This document shows, piece by piece, positions 1 to 7,889 of a DNA stretch of 64,000 bases. The DNA is from Sphingomonas kaistensis. Lineage in GTDB: Bacteria; Pseudomonadota; Alphaproteobacteria; Sphingomonadales; Sphingomonadaceae. The stretch is from NCBI RefSeq assembly GCF_011927725.1, contig NZ_JAATJC010000001.1:999001-1063000 (forward strand), in the 5' to 3' direction. The position numbers and the translations under genes were made by a program. The notes beneath the pieces were generated by a model. That model saw only the letters and a program-made list of their open reading frames with translations. It searched no databases and had not been told where the DNA came from. The number at the start of each line of letters is the position of its first letter. Position 1 is the stretch's first letter.

Positions 1-492
1 CGGCATGTGCCGGAGCATGATGGCATAGCGGCCCTTGGGCATGATCGGCAATTCGGCGCGGGTCTTGTCGGGCCACATTCCGAGGCCGAGGAAGCCGAGC
101 CCGAGGCGGTCGCCGATCGCTTTCACCTGCTCGAGGTGGCGGCCGGCTTCGGCGCAGGTGTCGTGAAGGGTGGCGAGCGGTGCGCCGGACAGTTCGAGCT
201 GGCCGGCGGGTTCGAGGCTGATGGTGCCGTCGGCGCCTGCCAGCGCGATGACCTTTCCGTCCTCGAGGATCGGGGTCCAGCCGAACTCGGTCAGGCCAAT
301 CAGCAGGTCGCGGATCCCGCCGGGCTCGTCCCACGAGGGGGCGCGGTGGTCGGCGAGGCGATAGACGAACTTCTCGTGCTCGGTGCCGATGCGCCAGTCG
401 GCCTTGGGCTTCTCGCCGCCGCTGAACACCGACAAGAGGTCGGCGCGGCCCTCGATCAGGGGGCTGTCGCTAAGGTCGGTGCGCGTGGTCAT
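1..492 (-). CDS. gshA: Glutamate-cysteine ligase, N-terminal part (gene runs off the window)
   Basis: First step of glutathione synthesis, ATP-dependent ligation of glutamate and cysteine in the cytoplasm. Only the first 164 residues are in the window; the gene continues past its left edge. The plant/alphaproteobacterial (GCS2) type is indicated by the RIGTEHEKF motif near residue 35 and by SLEPAGQLELSGAP near residue 95, which hold substrate- and metal-binding residues in this family. The ATG at 492 lies 9 bases after the rsmE stop, so the two genes are probably co-transcribed. Full-length members are about 450 residues. A glutathione S-transferase is encoded about 15 kb away. Confidence 0.9.
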   Translation of the reverse strand, partial: MTTRTDLSDSPLIEGRADLLSVFSGGEKPKADWRIGTEHEKFVYRLADHRAPSWDEPGGIRDLLIGLTEFGWTPILEDGKVIALAGADGTISLEPAGQLELSGAPLATLHDTCAEAGRHLEQVKAIGDRLGLGFLGLGMWPDKTRAELPIMPKGRYAIMLRHMP

Positions 493-501
493 GGGTCGCC
501 G

Positions 502-1233
502 TTAGCGCCAATCCCCGGCCGCCGCCATATACAGGCTTAGGGCCGCCAGCGCGGCGGTTTCGGCGCGCAGGGTGCGCGGGCCGAGGCCGATCCCGGAGGC
601 GCCGGCGGCAAGGATGCGGTCGCGCTCTTCGGGGGTGAAGCCGCCTTCGGGGCCGATCAGGATTGTGGCCGGGCCGGGCTGCGCGGCGGACGCGAGCGGA
701 ACTCCGCCGGTTTCGTCGGCGAACAGGATGGCGCCGGGAGGCGCGGTCAGCAGGGCATCGAGCTTGAGCGGGGCGAGCAGTTCGGGAAGGCGGGTGCGGC
801 CGCATTGCTCGGCGGCTTCGATCGCGATGGCGAGCAGGCGCTCGGGATTGAGGCGCTCTACCACGGTGCGGTGGGTGATCACCGGCTGGAGGCGGGCGAC
901 GCCGAGCTCGGTCGCTTTTTCGACCAGCCATTCGAGCGGCGCGCGCTTGACCGGGGCGAAGGCGAGGGTGAGGTCGGGCAGCGTTTCGGGCGGGCGGGTC
1001 TGCCGCTGGACCCGAAGCACCAGCTTCTTCTTGTGCGCGGCCTCGATGACCGCCTGCCATTCGCCGCTCTGCCCGTCGAACAGCAGCAGTTCGGCGCCTT
1101 CGCCGAGGCGCAGGACGTTGGCGAGATAATGGGCGGGCTTGTCCTGGAGCAGCACGGCAAGGTCGGGGCCGAGCGGCTGGTCGATGAACAGGCGGGGCAG
1201 GCTGCGCGGGGGCCAAGCGGGGGTGGCGGGCAT
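502..1233 (-). CDS. rsmE: 16S rRNA (uracil(1498)-N(3))-methyltransferase RsmE
   Basis: SPOUT-class methyltransferase that methylates U1498 of 16S rRNA using SAM. The 243 residues match the normal family length. An N-terminal PUA-like part (residues about 10-75, HYLANVLRL) is followed by the trefoil-knot domain with the SAM-loop motifs LIGPEGGFTPEE and LGPRTLRAETA near the C-terminus. It starts at an ATG and precedes gshA by 9 bases, an rsmE-gshA pairing that I believe is common in alphaproteobacteria. Expression is probably from the short gap that separates it from the MFS gene upstream. Confidence 0.93.
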   Translation of the reverse strand: MPATPAWPPRSLPRLFIDQPLGPDLAVLLQDKPAHYLANVLRLGEGAELLLFDGQSGEWQAVIEAAHKKKLVLRVQRQTRPPETLPDLTLAFAPVKRAPLEWLVEKATELGVARLQPVITHRTVVERLNPERLLAIAIEAAEQCGRTRLPELLAPLKLDALLTAPPGAILFADETGGVPLASAAQPGPATILIGPEGGFTPEERDRILAAGASGIGLGPRTLRAETAALAALSLYMAAAGDWR

Positions 1234-1310
1234 GGGTCGAGCTTTCGGGGGTCAGAAATGCTTCATCGCATCGGTGGCGGGTCCCAGCAAGCCGGAGGCG
1301 TGATGCGGCG

Positions 1311-2867
1311 CTAGGCCGGCAGCTGGTCGAGATCGTGGAGGCGGCGCCCGCGGGTTTCGCGGCCGGCCCAGGCGATCATTCCGGCCGACAGCAGGGTCGG
1401 GACCAGCAACGCTCCGGCGGCGCCGATCAGGGTCGGGATGAAACCGCCGAGCGCGGCCAGCTGCACCGCGACCCCGCCGAACTTGCTGCTTCCCGCGACC
1501 AGGCCGGTGGCGCGCCCGCGGACCCGGGTCGGGTAATTTTCGGCGGTGTAGGGCAGGAGGGCGGCGATGGTGCCGTTGGTGCCGACGATCAGGGTCGCGA
1601 TCACCGCCACCAGCAGCGGCTCCCAGCTCAGCACCGGGGCCGGAAGCAGCGCGCCGACCAGGCCCAGGGTGGTCAGGATGATGGTGGCGACCACCGTCCA
1701 CTTGCTGCTGACCCTTGTGTAGGTGAAGGCGGCGATGGCGATGGTCGGAAGCGCGATCAGCGAGGATTTGGCGAGGAGGCCACTGGCGATCGCCGCGCTG
1801 TAGCCGCGGGCCTGGAGGTCGGAGGGAAGCCACAGGAGCAGGCCGAAGTTGACGAAGCTCCAGCACAGCGCAGCGACGACCAGGGCGGTGGTCAGCGCGG
1901 CATTGCCGAGGGCGGGCTTGTGCGGGGTGTCGGCGGGGGCGTGGGCGACGGGCCTCAGCCCGAAGCGCCGTTCCATCTGCTGCAGCTCGGCGGTGCGCTT
2001 CTGCTGGAGCAGGAAGCCCGGCGTTTCCGGAATGAAGCGGGCGAGCGCGAGGAGCAGGAGGCCGGTCGGAAAGCCCTGCAGCCAGAGCGAGCGCCAGCCG
2101 AACACCGGTTCCAGCGCGTGGGCCGCGCCGCTGGCCGCCAGATAGCCGCCGACGAGGCCGGTGCCGCCGACCAGCACCAGCACCCAGCTGCGATGGCGCG
2201 GGGGCATGATCTCGGTCAGCAGGGTGTAGACCACCGGAAGCATGCCGCCGGCCGAGCAACCCATCAGGAAGCACATCAGCAGGTTCCACTCGAAGCTCGG
2301 CATCGCGCCGCAGATGGCGGTGGAGGCGAACAGGATGGTGGACAGCAGGATCGAGACGCGGCGGCCGTAGACGTCGGCCAGCCAGCCCCACACGAACGAT
2401 CCGACGGTGGTCCCGGTCAGCGCGACGAAGGGCAGCAGCGCGCCCTGCGACGCGCTGATGCCATATTCCTGGCGGAGGCCGGGGAGGACAAAGCCCAGCG
2501 TCGCCGGCTTCATGACGTCGATCACCAGGCCCAGGGTCAGGACGAGCAGGGTGATGAGGTGCCAGCGATTGAGCGGCATGTCGTCGGGGGCTTCGAAGCT
2601 TTGCGTCGCTGCGTCGCCGCGCCGGACGCGGTGCCTTGGCAGCGCCCCCCAGCAGGCCAGCGGAACGCCGACGAGGATTAGCGCCATGCCGACCAGCATC
2701 TCCGGGTCCATCGGCATTCCCGAAAGGTGGTTACTCATGCGGTGGGCCATCACCAGCATCGGCAGGTGCAGCAGGACGCCAAGGCTGATCGCTGCGCAGC
2801 CGGCCCAGAACCAGGGCGCGCGTTCGCCGATCAGCATGGTCCTGGAAGAGGTCGTGGCGGTGGTCAC
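1311..2867 (-). CDS. MFS transporter with an extra N-terminal membrane segment pair
   Basis: Inner-membrane secondary transporter of the major facilitator superfamily. A standard 12-helix core begins near residue 95 and contains the loop 2-3 signature GWLADVYGRRVS and a helix-5 segment with GGTGLVGGYLAASG. Before this core there are about 90 residues with two more hydrophobic helices (about residues 20-40 and 55-75), giving roughly 14 segments in 518 residues. The start taken is GTG; an ATG ten codons further in (2837) has an AGGA just upstream and is equally possible. The substrate cannot be read from the sequence; sugar, aromatic acid and metabolite carriers all share this fold. Confidence 0.8.
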   Translation of the reverse strand: MTTATTSSRTMLIGERAPWFWAGCAAISLGVLLHLPMLVMAHRMSNHLSGMPMDPEMLVGMALILVGVPLACWGALPRHRVRRGDAATQSFEAPDDMPLNRWHLITLLVLTLGLVIDVMKPATLGFVLPGLRQEYGISASQGALLPFVALTGTTVGSFVWGWLADVYGRRVSILLSTILFASTAICGAMPSFEWNLLMCFLMGCSAGGMLPVVYTLLTEIMPPRHRSWVLVLVGGTGLVGGYLAASGAAHALEPVFGWRSLWLQGFPTGLLLLALARFIPETPGFLLQQKRTAELQQMERRFGLRPVAHAPADTPHKPALGNAALTTALVVAALCWSFVNFGLLLWLPSDLQARGYSAAIASGLLAKSSLIALPTIAIAAFTYTRVSSKWTVVATIILTTLGLVGALLPAPVLSWEPLLVAVIATLIVGTNGTIAALLPYTAENYPTRVRGRATGLVAGSSKFGGVAVQLAALGGFIPTLIGAAGALLVPTLLSAGMIAWAGRETRGRRLHDLDQLPA

Positions 2868-3069
2868 GTGGGTGGAAAGCCTTGGTTGGGACGGGAGGAG
2901 AGGAGTGCGGCGGAAGAGCGGGTGCCCGCGCGCTTATGGTACAGGTGAACGGCTTTTCCAAAGGGCCGGATGGGCGGCTTATCCGAACATCATCGGCAAT
3001 CCATCGGCAGTCCGTCATGGTCCCCGCCAGGTCCCGGGGAGACAAGGGTTTCCTTGAGGAGCCTGTCGC

Positions 3070-4038
3070 ATGACCAAGCATCGGATCGGACTGCCAACCG
3101 CCTCCCTCCTGGCGCTCGCGCTGGCTGCGTGCGGGGGTGATTCCACCCCTCTTGCGTCGATCCCGGCGCCGCCGATCGCCTCGCCCCCGCCGACCAGTCC
3201 GCCGCCGCCGCCGGCGCCTGTTCCGCCGCCCATCCCGGCCGGCCCGATCGGCTTGCAGAGCGACCAGCCCTTCGCGTCCGTCAGCGTGCTGAGCGATGCC
3301 GGCACGATCCTGCAGCTTCCCGAACCGGACGCCGTGCAGATCCGTTATTCGGCCAATGACGGCCTGTACACCGTCAGGCTGGGGTCGATGAGCGCCGAGG
3401 GCAAGCTGGCGCCGTTTGCCGCAAATGGGTCGTTCAACAGCCAGGGCTGGATCAGCGTGTCGAGCACCGCCAGCCAGCTGCTGATTGGAAACGGTCCGGA
3501 CAGGCAGGGGGTGGTCGTCACTCTCGCCTGGCCCGCAAGCTCCCGCTTCACCTACACCAGTTTCGGGTCGTGGGACGGGGGTTGCCCGATGGGGTGCAAC
3601 CTCGGGGCCTTCGCCTACGGCATTCCGACCATCGCATCGCAGGTGCCGGTGAGCGGCAGTGCCGATTTCGACGGCGAAGTCCGCGGCTATACCGATCGGT
3701 CGGGCGGCGTGCTGGATGTCGGCGGCGACGTCAGGCTCAGCTTCGACTTCGGTGCCGGAACGCTTTCCGGCGTCATGCGGCCAGTGGCCTATTTCGACTG
3801 GGATGGGACCTCGCTTGGTGATTACGTGTTCCGTGACACCGTTTACGCCAGGGGCAGCACGAAGTTTTCGGGCGCTTTCACCGTTCCCGGAAGCACCGCG
3901 CCATCCTCGTTCCAAGGCAGCTTCACCGGACCCAATGCCGCCGAGCTGATGGCACAATGGCAGGCGCCTTATGTCCGGCCGGGAACCACGCAGAGCGGCC
4001 AGATGGTGGGTGTCTGGATCGCGAAGCGGCGCAACTGA
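3070..4038 (+). CDS. Surface lipoprotein with TbpB-like beta-barrel domain, likely Slam substrate
   Basis: Predicted lipoprotein: signal peptide with lipobox LAAC and acylated Cys21, followed by a Pro-rich linker (residues about 30-58) and a beta-rich domain. The C-terminal half repeats short Gly/Asp-spaced strands and ends with SFTGPNAAELMAQW and GVWIAKR, the pattern of the TbpB-like/Slam-substrate 8-strand barrel ('F.G..A.E..G.W'). GAGGAG lies 9 bases before the ATG. It ends two bases before the start of the Slam-type exporter gene, strongly suggesting substrate and exporter. Its ligand is unknown; TbpB relatives bind host iron proteins, but a free-living bacterium would need another target. 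Only the domain type and pairing are supported. Confidence 0.72.
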   Translation: MTKHRIGLPTASLLALALAACGGDSTPLASIPAPPIASPPPTSPPPPPAPVPPPIPAGPIGLQSDQPFASVSVLSDAGTILQLPEPDAVQIRYSANDGLYTVRLGSMSAEGKLAPFAANGSFNSQGWISVSSTASQLLIGNGPDRQGVVVTLAWPASSRFTYTSFGSWDGGCPMGCNLGAFAYGIPTIASQVPVSGSADFDGEVRGYTDRSGGVLDVGGDVRLSFDFGAGTLSGVMRPVAYFDWDGTSLGDYVFRDTVYARGSTKFSGAFTVPGSTAPSSFQGSFTGPNAAELMAQWQAPYVRPGTTQSGQMVGVWIAKRRN

Positions 4039-4040
4039 TC

Positions 4041-5372
4041 ATGCTTGCCGCCGGTGCAGCCCTGCTGCTGATGTCGGTGCCCGCCGATCCGGCCCCGGGA
4101 TCGGTGGCCGCTACGCCGCCGGCCAGCGGAGAGCGGAGCGTCAGGCTGACGCCGCTCGCCCTGCTGGACTGGGCGGCGAGCAACGAAGGATCGCATCCCG
4201 ATCTGGCCGAGCGCGCGTACCAGGCGCTGGCCGGCGATTCCGACGTCAGGATCCGCTCCGAGGCGCGCTATCGCCTGGCGGGCATCAGCGCCCGGCGCGG
4301 CCGCTTGACCGAGGCCGCCGTGCTGCTGCGTCACGTGCTCGACGAGCAGCCGGACGCCCAGCGGGTCCGGCTGGAGCTTGCCAGCCTGCAGGAGCGACTG
4401 GGCGACGAGGAAGGCGCGCGCCGGACCCTGCGCGCCGCAAGCGCGGGACAGCTCCCGAAGGCGGTCGCAAGGCTGGTCAGCCGCTGGTCGGAGGCGCTGC
4501 GGTCGAGGCGGCCGGCCGGCTTCTCGGTCGAGCTGGCGATCGCCCCGGACAGCAACATCAACCGGGCGACCCGGTCGGACACGCTCAGCACCGTGGTGGG
4601 CGATTTCACGATCGCGCCCGACAGCCAGGCGAGGTCGGGTCTTGGAGTCGCCGCGGGGGCGTCGACCTTTCGCCGGTTCAGCCTTGGCGGAGATCTGGCG
4701 GTGGTCGGGCGGCTGACCGGCGCCGGGCGCTTTTATCGGGACAGGCGCTTCACCCAGCTCGATGTCGAGGCGTCGCTCGGGCTCGAGGCCGCGCTGGGCA
4801 AGTCGCGCCTGCTGCTGGAAGGCGGGGCCGGGCAGGGCTGGGTCGGGGGCGACATATTCGCCCGGCAGGTGCGCGCCACCGCAGCCCTTCGCCGTCCGCT
4901 CGGCCCGCGCATGGTCGTCGGAACAAGGCTGACCGGTTTGGCGATCGACAACCGCTTCAACGCGCTTGCGGATGGCCGCGCCCTGCTTGGCGAGCTGTCG
5001 GTCGAGCGGGCGCTCTCCAGCCGGTCGGGGTTGCTCGTCACGCTGGCCGGCGAGCGCTTCCACGCCCGCGATGCCGCTTATCGCACGACGCGGTGGGAAG
5101 CGGGCGTGACCGGGTGGCAGGATCTCGGGCGGTTCACCCTGTTCGGCGGGGTGGCGCTCGGGCGGCTGCGCGGTGACGAGCCGCTGGCCCTGTTTACCGA
5201 GGCGAGGAAAGACCGTCTTGTCCGCGTCAGCATCGGGGGCAGCACGCGCGAGATCCGGATGCTGGGGCTGGTGCCGTTCCTCCGCATCGTCCGTGAGAGC
5301 AACGCGAGCAACACGGCCTTTTACCATTATGCCCGGACGCGCAGCGAAATTGGTTTCAGCAGGGCCTATTAG
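4041..5372 (+). CDS. Slam-type outer-membrane lipoprotein exporter (DUF560)
   Basis: 443-residue predicted outer-membrane protein of the surface lipoprotein assembly modulator (Slam) family, which moves lipoproteins to the cell surface (type XI secretion). Residues about 45-160 form a helical TPR-like region (LAERAYQALAGDSD, LRHVLDEQPDAQRVRLEL). The rest is a beta-barrel, opened by the family hallmark PDSNINRAT near residue 170 and ending in an aromatic residue (FSRAY). The start at 4041 gives a short hydrophobic leader without an N-terminal positive charge; an in-frame ATG at 3957 inside the lipoprotein gene also exists and is less likely. The immediately upstream lipoprotein is the obvious client. 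Confidence 0.8.
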   Translation: MLAAGAALLLMSVPADPAPGSVAATPPASGERSVRLTPLALLDWAASNEGSHPDLAERAYQALAGDSDVRIRSEARYRLAGISARRGRLTEAAVLLRHVLDEQPDAQRVRLELASLQERLGDEEGARRTLRAASAGQLPKAVARLVSRWSEALRSRRPAGFSVELAIAPDSNINRATRSDTLSTVVGDFTIAPDSQARSGLGVAAGASTFRRFSLGGDLAVVGRLTGAGRFYRDRRFTQLDVEASLGLEAALGKSRLLLEGGAGQGWVGGDIFARQVRATAALRRPLGPRMVVGTRLTGLAIDNRFNALADGRALLGELSVERALSSRSGLLVTLAGERFHARDAAYRTTRWEAGVTGWQDLGRFTLFGGVALGRLRGDEPLALFTEARKDRLVRVSIGGSTREIRMLGLVPFLRIVRESNASNTAFYHYARTRSEIGFSRAY

Positions 5373-5409
5373 ACCCGGGCGAGCCGGTTGCGGCCGGCTC
5401 GCCCGGGTC
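5372..5409. terminator. Perfect 16-bp stem-loop between convergent genes
   Basis: The arms at 5372-5387 and 5394-5409 are exact reverse complements, with a 6-base loop. The hairpin starts on the last base of the Slam-gene stop codon and ends 24 bases before the stop of the opposing PEP-CTERM gene. There is no T-tract, so a factor-assisted or two-way transcription barrier is more likely than a classical intrinsic terminator. Confidence 0.6.
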
Positions 5410-5433
5410 GTTGCTGGTCCGCTTCGCCGGCAC

Positions 5434-6207
5434 TCAGCCGAGCTGCGCCACCGGCACCGCGCGGGCGCGCCGCAGGCCGAGGCCAACGCTGAGGAAGCCG
5501 AGCAGCATCATCGCCCAGGTCGTTGGCTCCGGCACGCCGGTCGCGACATCGAAGCGGATGCTGGCAATGCCGAATCCGGTGATGTCGTTGTTCCACATCG
5601 AAATGCCGGCGATGTCGGCGATCCCATCGGCTCGGGCGAAGCCGAAGTTGCTGACCCCGAGCGGCAGGTTGGCGAGCGTGGTCGAGCCGATCACCGACCC
5701 GTCGGCCCGGAAGAAGCTCAGGAACGCGCTTCCGCCATTGCCGCCCGCCAGGCGGAAGGCGAATTGCGATTGCAGCGTCGGGAAGAGGATCGACACCGCT
5801 CCTTCGCCCAGCGCATCGTTGGCGGGAAAGCCGAGCGTGCCGATACCGCCGAGGACCGCGCCTGCGGGACTGTTGAACACTGCCAGATTGTAGCCGGCGC
5901 TGCCTGCCATCAGGTCGAGCGCGCCGGCCGGGCTGCCGCTCAACTGATCGAAATTGCCGAGCGCGCTGACGGTCTGTCCGGCGAACCGCTCGCCAAAGGC
6001 CACGCCGTCGATGACCAGCAATCCATCGTAATTGGTGCCGGGGGCGGCTCCGCCCGGCACGCCGGTGAAGTTCACCGACTGGGTCGCGGTCAGGGTGCCG
6101 GGATCGACCTGGTTGATCTGCGCCGCGGCCGGCGCCGACCACAGGGCAAGGCTCGCTGCGGCTGCACCGGCCATCCACTTGCGCGACTTTTGTTGCTGCT
6201 TCACCAT
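5434..6207 (-). CDS. PEP-CTERM sorting-domain secreted protein
   Basis: 257-residue exported protein. Signal peptide (residues 1-28, KSRKW then a hydrophobic run to AAAQ), a Gly/Ala/Asn-rich beta-type passenger with no enzyme motif, and a C-terminal sorting tail: PEPTTWAMM near residue 226, a hydrophobic helix, then an Arg cluster (LRRAR). This tail is normally recognised by an EpsH/exosortase and linked to exopolysaccharide or cell-surface deposition. No exosortase gene lies in the window. The role of the passenger domain cannot be told. It may share a two-way promoter region with the divergent regulator gene next to it. Confidence 0.85.
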   Translation of the reverse strand: MVKQQQKSRKWMAGAAAASLALWSAPAAAQINQVDPGTLTATQSVNFTGVPGGAAPGTNYDGLLVIDGVAFGERFAGQTVSALGNFDQLSGSPAGALDLMAGSAGYNLAVFNSPAGAVLGGIGTLGFPANDALGEGAVSILFPTLQSQFAFRLAGGNGGSAFLSFFRADGSVIGSTTLANLPLGVSNFGFARADGIADIAGISMWNNDITGFGIASIRFDVATGVPEPTTWAMMLLGFLSVGLGLRRARAVPVAQLG

Positions 6208-6341
6208 CGTTCGGTTCCTCCGAGATGCTTGCGCCAGGCCGAAATTAGCGGCCCGCCTCGAAGCATGGGGGAGGTCACGGCCAAACGGGATGATGGAAGA
6301 CCGAAGAACAGCCGATGATTAGGTGACGGAGGACGCCGGCC

Positions 6342-7889
6342 ATGGACATGCTGCCCAGCAAGCTGATCACCACTGCGGACCTCGCCGACGTGCCGGCGTT
6401 CATGCTGGGGACCGCGAAGGTAGTGCCCGCGACGAGAACGGTGACCGGCCCCGGTGGGAGTGTCCAGGTCGAGCCCCGGGTCATGCAGGTGCTGGTGGTG
6501 CTGGCGCGGGCCGAGGGGGCGGTGGTCACCCGCGAGGAATTGTTCGGGCGCTGCTGGGGCGGCGTCTATGTCGGCGACGACAGCCTCAACCGGGCGGTCG
6601 GCGGTGTGCGCAAGCTTGGGGCCGGCGTGGGCGCCGGCAGTTTCTGCGTCGAGACGGTGCCGCGAACGGGCTACCGGCTGGAGGGCGCGGTGGTGTGGTC
6701 GGGGTTCGACTCCGACGATGACGAGGTAGAGGCCGCAACGCCGGGCCTGTCCCGCCGCTGGCTGATCGGCGGCGCGGTTGCCGCGGCGGGACTCGCTGCG
6801 GCCGGCGTGTGGCGCGGCGAGGCACCGGATCCGGCGGCCCCGCTTATCGAGCAAGCCGGAGTCGCGCTTCGTTCGGGAAGCGCCGAGGGCCAGCGTCGGG
6901 CGCTGTCATTGCTCGAACAGGCCGCTGCCCGTTACCCCGACAGCGCCGCGGCATGGGGGGCGCTTGCCCTCGCCCGGGCCCGGATCGACGAACATGCGAT
7001 CACCAGGATCACGCAACCCGCCGCCAAGGTCGACGAGGCGGCGACGCGCGCGCTCCGGCTCGATCCCGGCAATGCCGACGCGCAGGCCGCACGCGCCATC
7101 GTCATTCCTTATTACGGCGACTGGCTGGCGGCCGAGCAACGGTTCGACGGGGTCGTTGCGGCCCATCCGAGGCATTTGCCGACGCATGATTCGCGCGGCT
7201 TCCTGCTTGGCGCGGTCGGCCGAATGAAGCAGTCGGCCCGCGACCGATTCAGGACCATGCCGATGGACGTGGTCGATGCCGACTACAATTTCCGGTCGGT
7301 CTATTGTCATTGGTTCCTCGGCCAGATCGCACAGGCCGACCAGGCGGCGGCCCGGGGCCTTGCGCTGTGGCCGGGCCATGCCGGCAACTGGTTCGCGAAA
7401 TTGTGGGTGCTGGCCGGGACCGGCCGGTTCGACCGGGCGCTCGACCAGATCGCCGACGAACGGCAGCGGCCCAAGCTGCCGCCCCCGACCGTCGCCACGC
7501 TGGGCGCCGCGATGCGCGCGGCGATGACGAAGGACGAGGCGGATACCGCGGCCGCCACGCGCCAGGTGATGGCGGGCGTGAGCCGCAGCGTCGCGGGGGT
7601 GATCAACGCCGTCATGCTGCTCAATCTGCTGCGCGCCAACGACGCGCTGTTCGCGCTGGCGGAGGCCTATTACCTCGAGCGCGGCCCGGTCCGGGCGGCC
7701 ATGACGACCCCGCCGGGCGAGCCGCTCATTCCCGATCAAAGGCGGCGCAAGACCAACATGATGTTCACCCCGCTTGCGGCCCCGATGCAGGACGATGACC
7801 GCTTCCTGCCGCTGATGCAGGCGATCGGCCTGGCGGATTACTGGCGGCGGCGCGGGATCAGGCCCGACTTCCTCGCCAGGCGTCAGTAG
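6342..7889 (+). CDS. CadC/ToxR-like winged-helix regulator with membrane helix and TPR-like domain
   Basis: Predicted one-component transcription regulator. Residues about 20-115 form a Trans_reg_C (OmpR/PhoB-type) winged helix, with EPRVMQVLVVLA, TREELFGRCWGG and the wing VPRTGYRL. A single membrane helix follows (about 140-156, RRWLIGG then Ala/Gly-rich), and the remaining 350 residues are helical and TPR-like (PDSAAAWGALALARA, DPGNADAQAARAIV), presumably periplasmic. GGAGG sits about 10 bases before the ATG. The gene is convergent with the TonB-dependent receptor and their 3' ends overlap by 7 bases; a regulatory link between them is inference only. The signal sensed is unknown. Confidence 0.8.
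   Translation: MDMLPSKLITTADLADVPAFMLGTAKVVPATRTVTGPGGSVQVEPRVMQVLVVLARAEGAVVTREELFGRCWGGVYVGDDSLNRAVGGVRKLGAGVGAGSFCVETVPRTGYRLEGAVVWSGFDSDDDEVEAATPGLSRRWLIGGAVAAAGLAAAGVWRGEAPDPAAPLIEQAGVALRSGSAEGQRRALSLLEQAAARYPDSAAAWGALALARARIDEHAITRITQPAAKVDEAATRALRLDPGNADAQAARAIVIPYYGDWLAAEQRFDGVVAAHPRHLPTHDSRGFLLGAVGRMKQSARDRFRTMPMDVVDADYNFRSVYCHWFLGQIAQADQAAARGLALWPGHAGNWFAKLWVLAGTGRFDRALDQIADERQRPKLPPPTVATLGAAMRAAMTKDEADTAAATRQVMAGVSRSVAGVINAVMLLNLLRANDALFALAEAYYLERGPVRAAMTTPPGEPLIPDQRRRKTNMMFTPLAAPMQDDDRFLPLMQAIGLADYWRRRGIRPDFLARRQ

Noticed and set aside
1335..2681. Long open frame opposite the MFS transporter gene (similar ones at 3969-5486, 8300-10003, 31546-33348, 44713-46944 and 48838-50544)
   Set aside because: These are mirror frames of real genes in very GC-rich DNA. 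Their translations are low-complexity Arg/Gly/Ala/Asp-rich with no motif, while the opposite strand carries clear domains.
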